Of a DNA stretch of 16,063 bases, positions 15,689-16,063 are shown piece after piece (position 1 is the stretch's first letter; each line of letters starts with the position of its first letter). The notes beneath the pieces were generated by a model. The model worked only from the letters and a program-made list of their open reading frames with translations, ran no database searches and was not told the DNA's origin. Location of the stretch: the NCBI GenBank assembly GCA_947448675.1, contig CANFOR010000038.1, positions 1-16,063 on the forward strand, read 5' to 3'. This stretch comes from Betaproteobacteria bacterium. Lineage in GTDB: Bacteria > Pseudomonadota > Gammaproteobacteria > Burkholderiales > Burkholderiaceae_C. Position numbers and translations under genes: made by a program.

Positions 15689-16063
15689 TTACTTCTTCAG
15701 GTAGTCTTCAACGGGCTTGTCATTGGGGTTGGCCCAAGCGGCCTTGGTGGCGTCGCTGGCGGGCAAACCTACGCGGGTGTTTTTGGGTGGAATGGGCTGC
15801 ACAAACCATTTGTCATAGGTCTTGGCCAAGTCGCCAGTTTTGATCATGTCGCGGATGCTGTCGTCGGCCAGCTTCTTGAAGGCTGGGTCGTCTTTGCGCA
15901 GCATGATGGCAATCGGCTCGACGCTCAGCACTTCGCCCACAATTTTGAAGTCGGCGGGATTTTTAGCCGTAGCGATGTTGCCCGCCAAAATTTGGCCATC
16001 CATCACAAAAGCTTCGGCGCGGCCCGATTCGAGCAGCAAGAAGCTGTCGGCGTGGTCTTTGCC
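15689..16063 (-). CDS. gltI: Glutamate/aspartate ABC importer, binding protein GltI (3' part)
   Basis: Only the C-terminal 124 residues are inside the window; the start lies beyond base 16063. The visible part runs GKDHADSFLLLESGRAEAFV, then MDGQILAGNIATAKNPADFK, GEVLSVEPIAIMLRKDDPAF, and ends in VEDYLKK. These are features of the periplasmic acidic amino-acid receptors (bacterial SBP family 3): the MDD/MDG hinge near the second lobe and the LRKDDPAFKKLAD helix. It delivers glutamate or aspartate to GltJK. It is the first gene of the operon in transcription order. The operon promoter would be outside the window. Confidence 0.93.
   Translation of the reverse strand, partial: GKDHADSFLLLESGRAEAFVMDGQILAGNIATAKNPADFKIVGEVLSVEPIAIMLRKDDPAFKKLADDSIRDMIKTGDLAKTYDKWFVQPIPPKNTRVGLPASDATKAAWANPNDKPVEDYLKK

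Overview
The window looks like a chromosomal segment from a betaproteobacterium of the order Burkholderiales, probably Comamonadaceae. The grounds are a Bug-type (TctC) periplasmic binding protein paired with a divergent LysR gene, a complete-looking glutamate/aspartate ABC operon, high-GC coding DNA with many ATGA start/stop overlaps, and a small AT-rich repeat of a kind I recall from Comamonadaceae genomes. The species cannot be fixed from the sequence alone. No tRNA, rRNA, CRISPR array, insertion sequence or phage gene was seen.

Layout. (1) 1-1765: a LysR regulator cut by the window edge, divergent from a Bug-type solute-binding protein. (2) 1766-3338: an intergenic region holding a tandem (two-aptamer) glycine riboswitch and a long hairpin, followed by a DadA-like FAD amino-acid dehydrogenase. 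(3) 3335-4627, minus strand: an MFS drug/solute transporter, convergent with the dehydrogenase and sharing 4 nt with it. (4) 4846-13384, plus strand: a seven-gene run of TetR regulator, SDR, carboxyltransferase (beta), acyl-CoA dehydrogenase, enoyl-CoA hydratase, biotin carboxylase/BCCP (alpha) and a second acyl-CoA dehydrogenase. Most junctions overlap by 4 nt, so it reads as one transcript. (5) 13487-16063, minus strand: gltL, gltK, gltJ and the 3' part of gltI.

Function of the central cluster. The gene set matches the acyclic-terpene (Atu) logic: dehydrogenate a branched acyl-CoA, carboxylate the gamma carbon of the 3-methyl-2-enoyl-CoA with a biotin enzyme, then hydrate the glutaconyl-CoA product. 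The same logic serves leucine breakdown (Liu), but here the regulator is TetR, there is no HMG-CoA lyase, and the carboxyltransferase has a glycine (Gly164) where methylcrotonyl-CoA carboxylase has the phenylalanine that blocks long substrates. I therefore favour a geranyl-CoA-type carboxylase acting on a long branched enoyl-CoA. A palindrome between the TetR gene and the divergent MFS gene suggests joint control by TetR.

The riboswitch in front of the DadA-like enzyme suggests that glycine is its inducer and perhaps its substrate. A repeat of about 27 bp occurs in recognisable form at least four times, three of them inside open reading frames. Two of those copies are read in the same frame and put nearly the same peptide into unrelated proteins.
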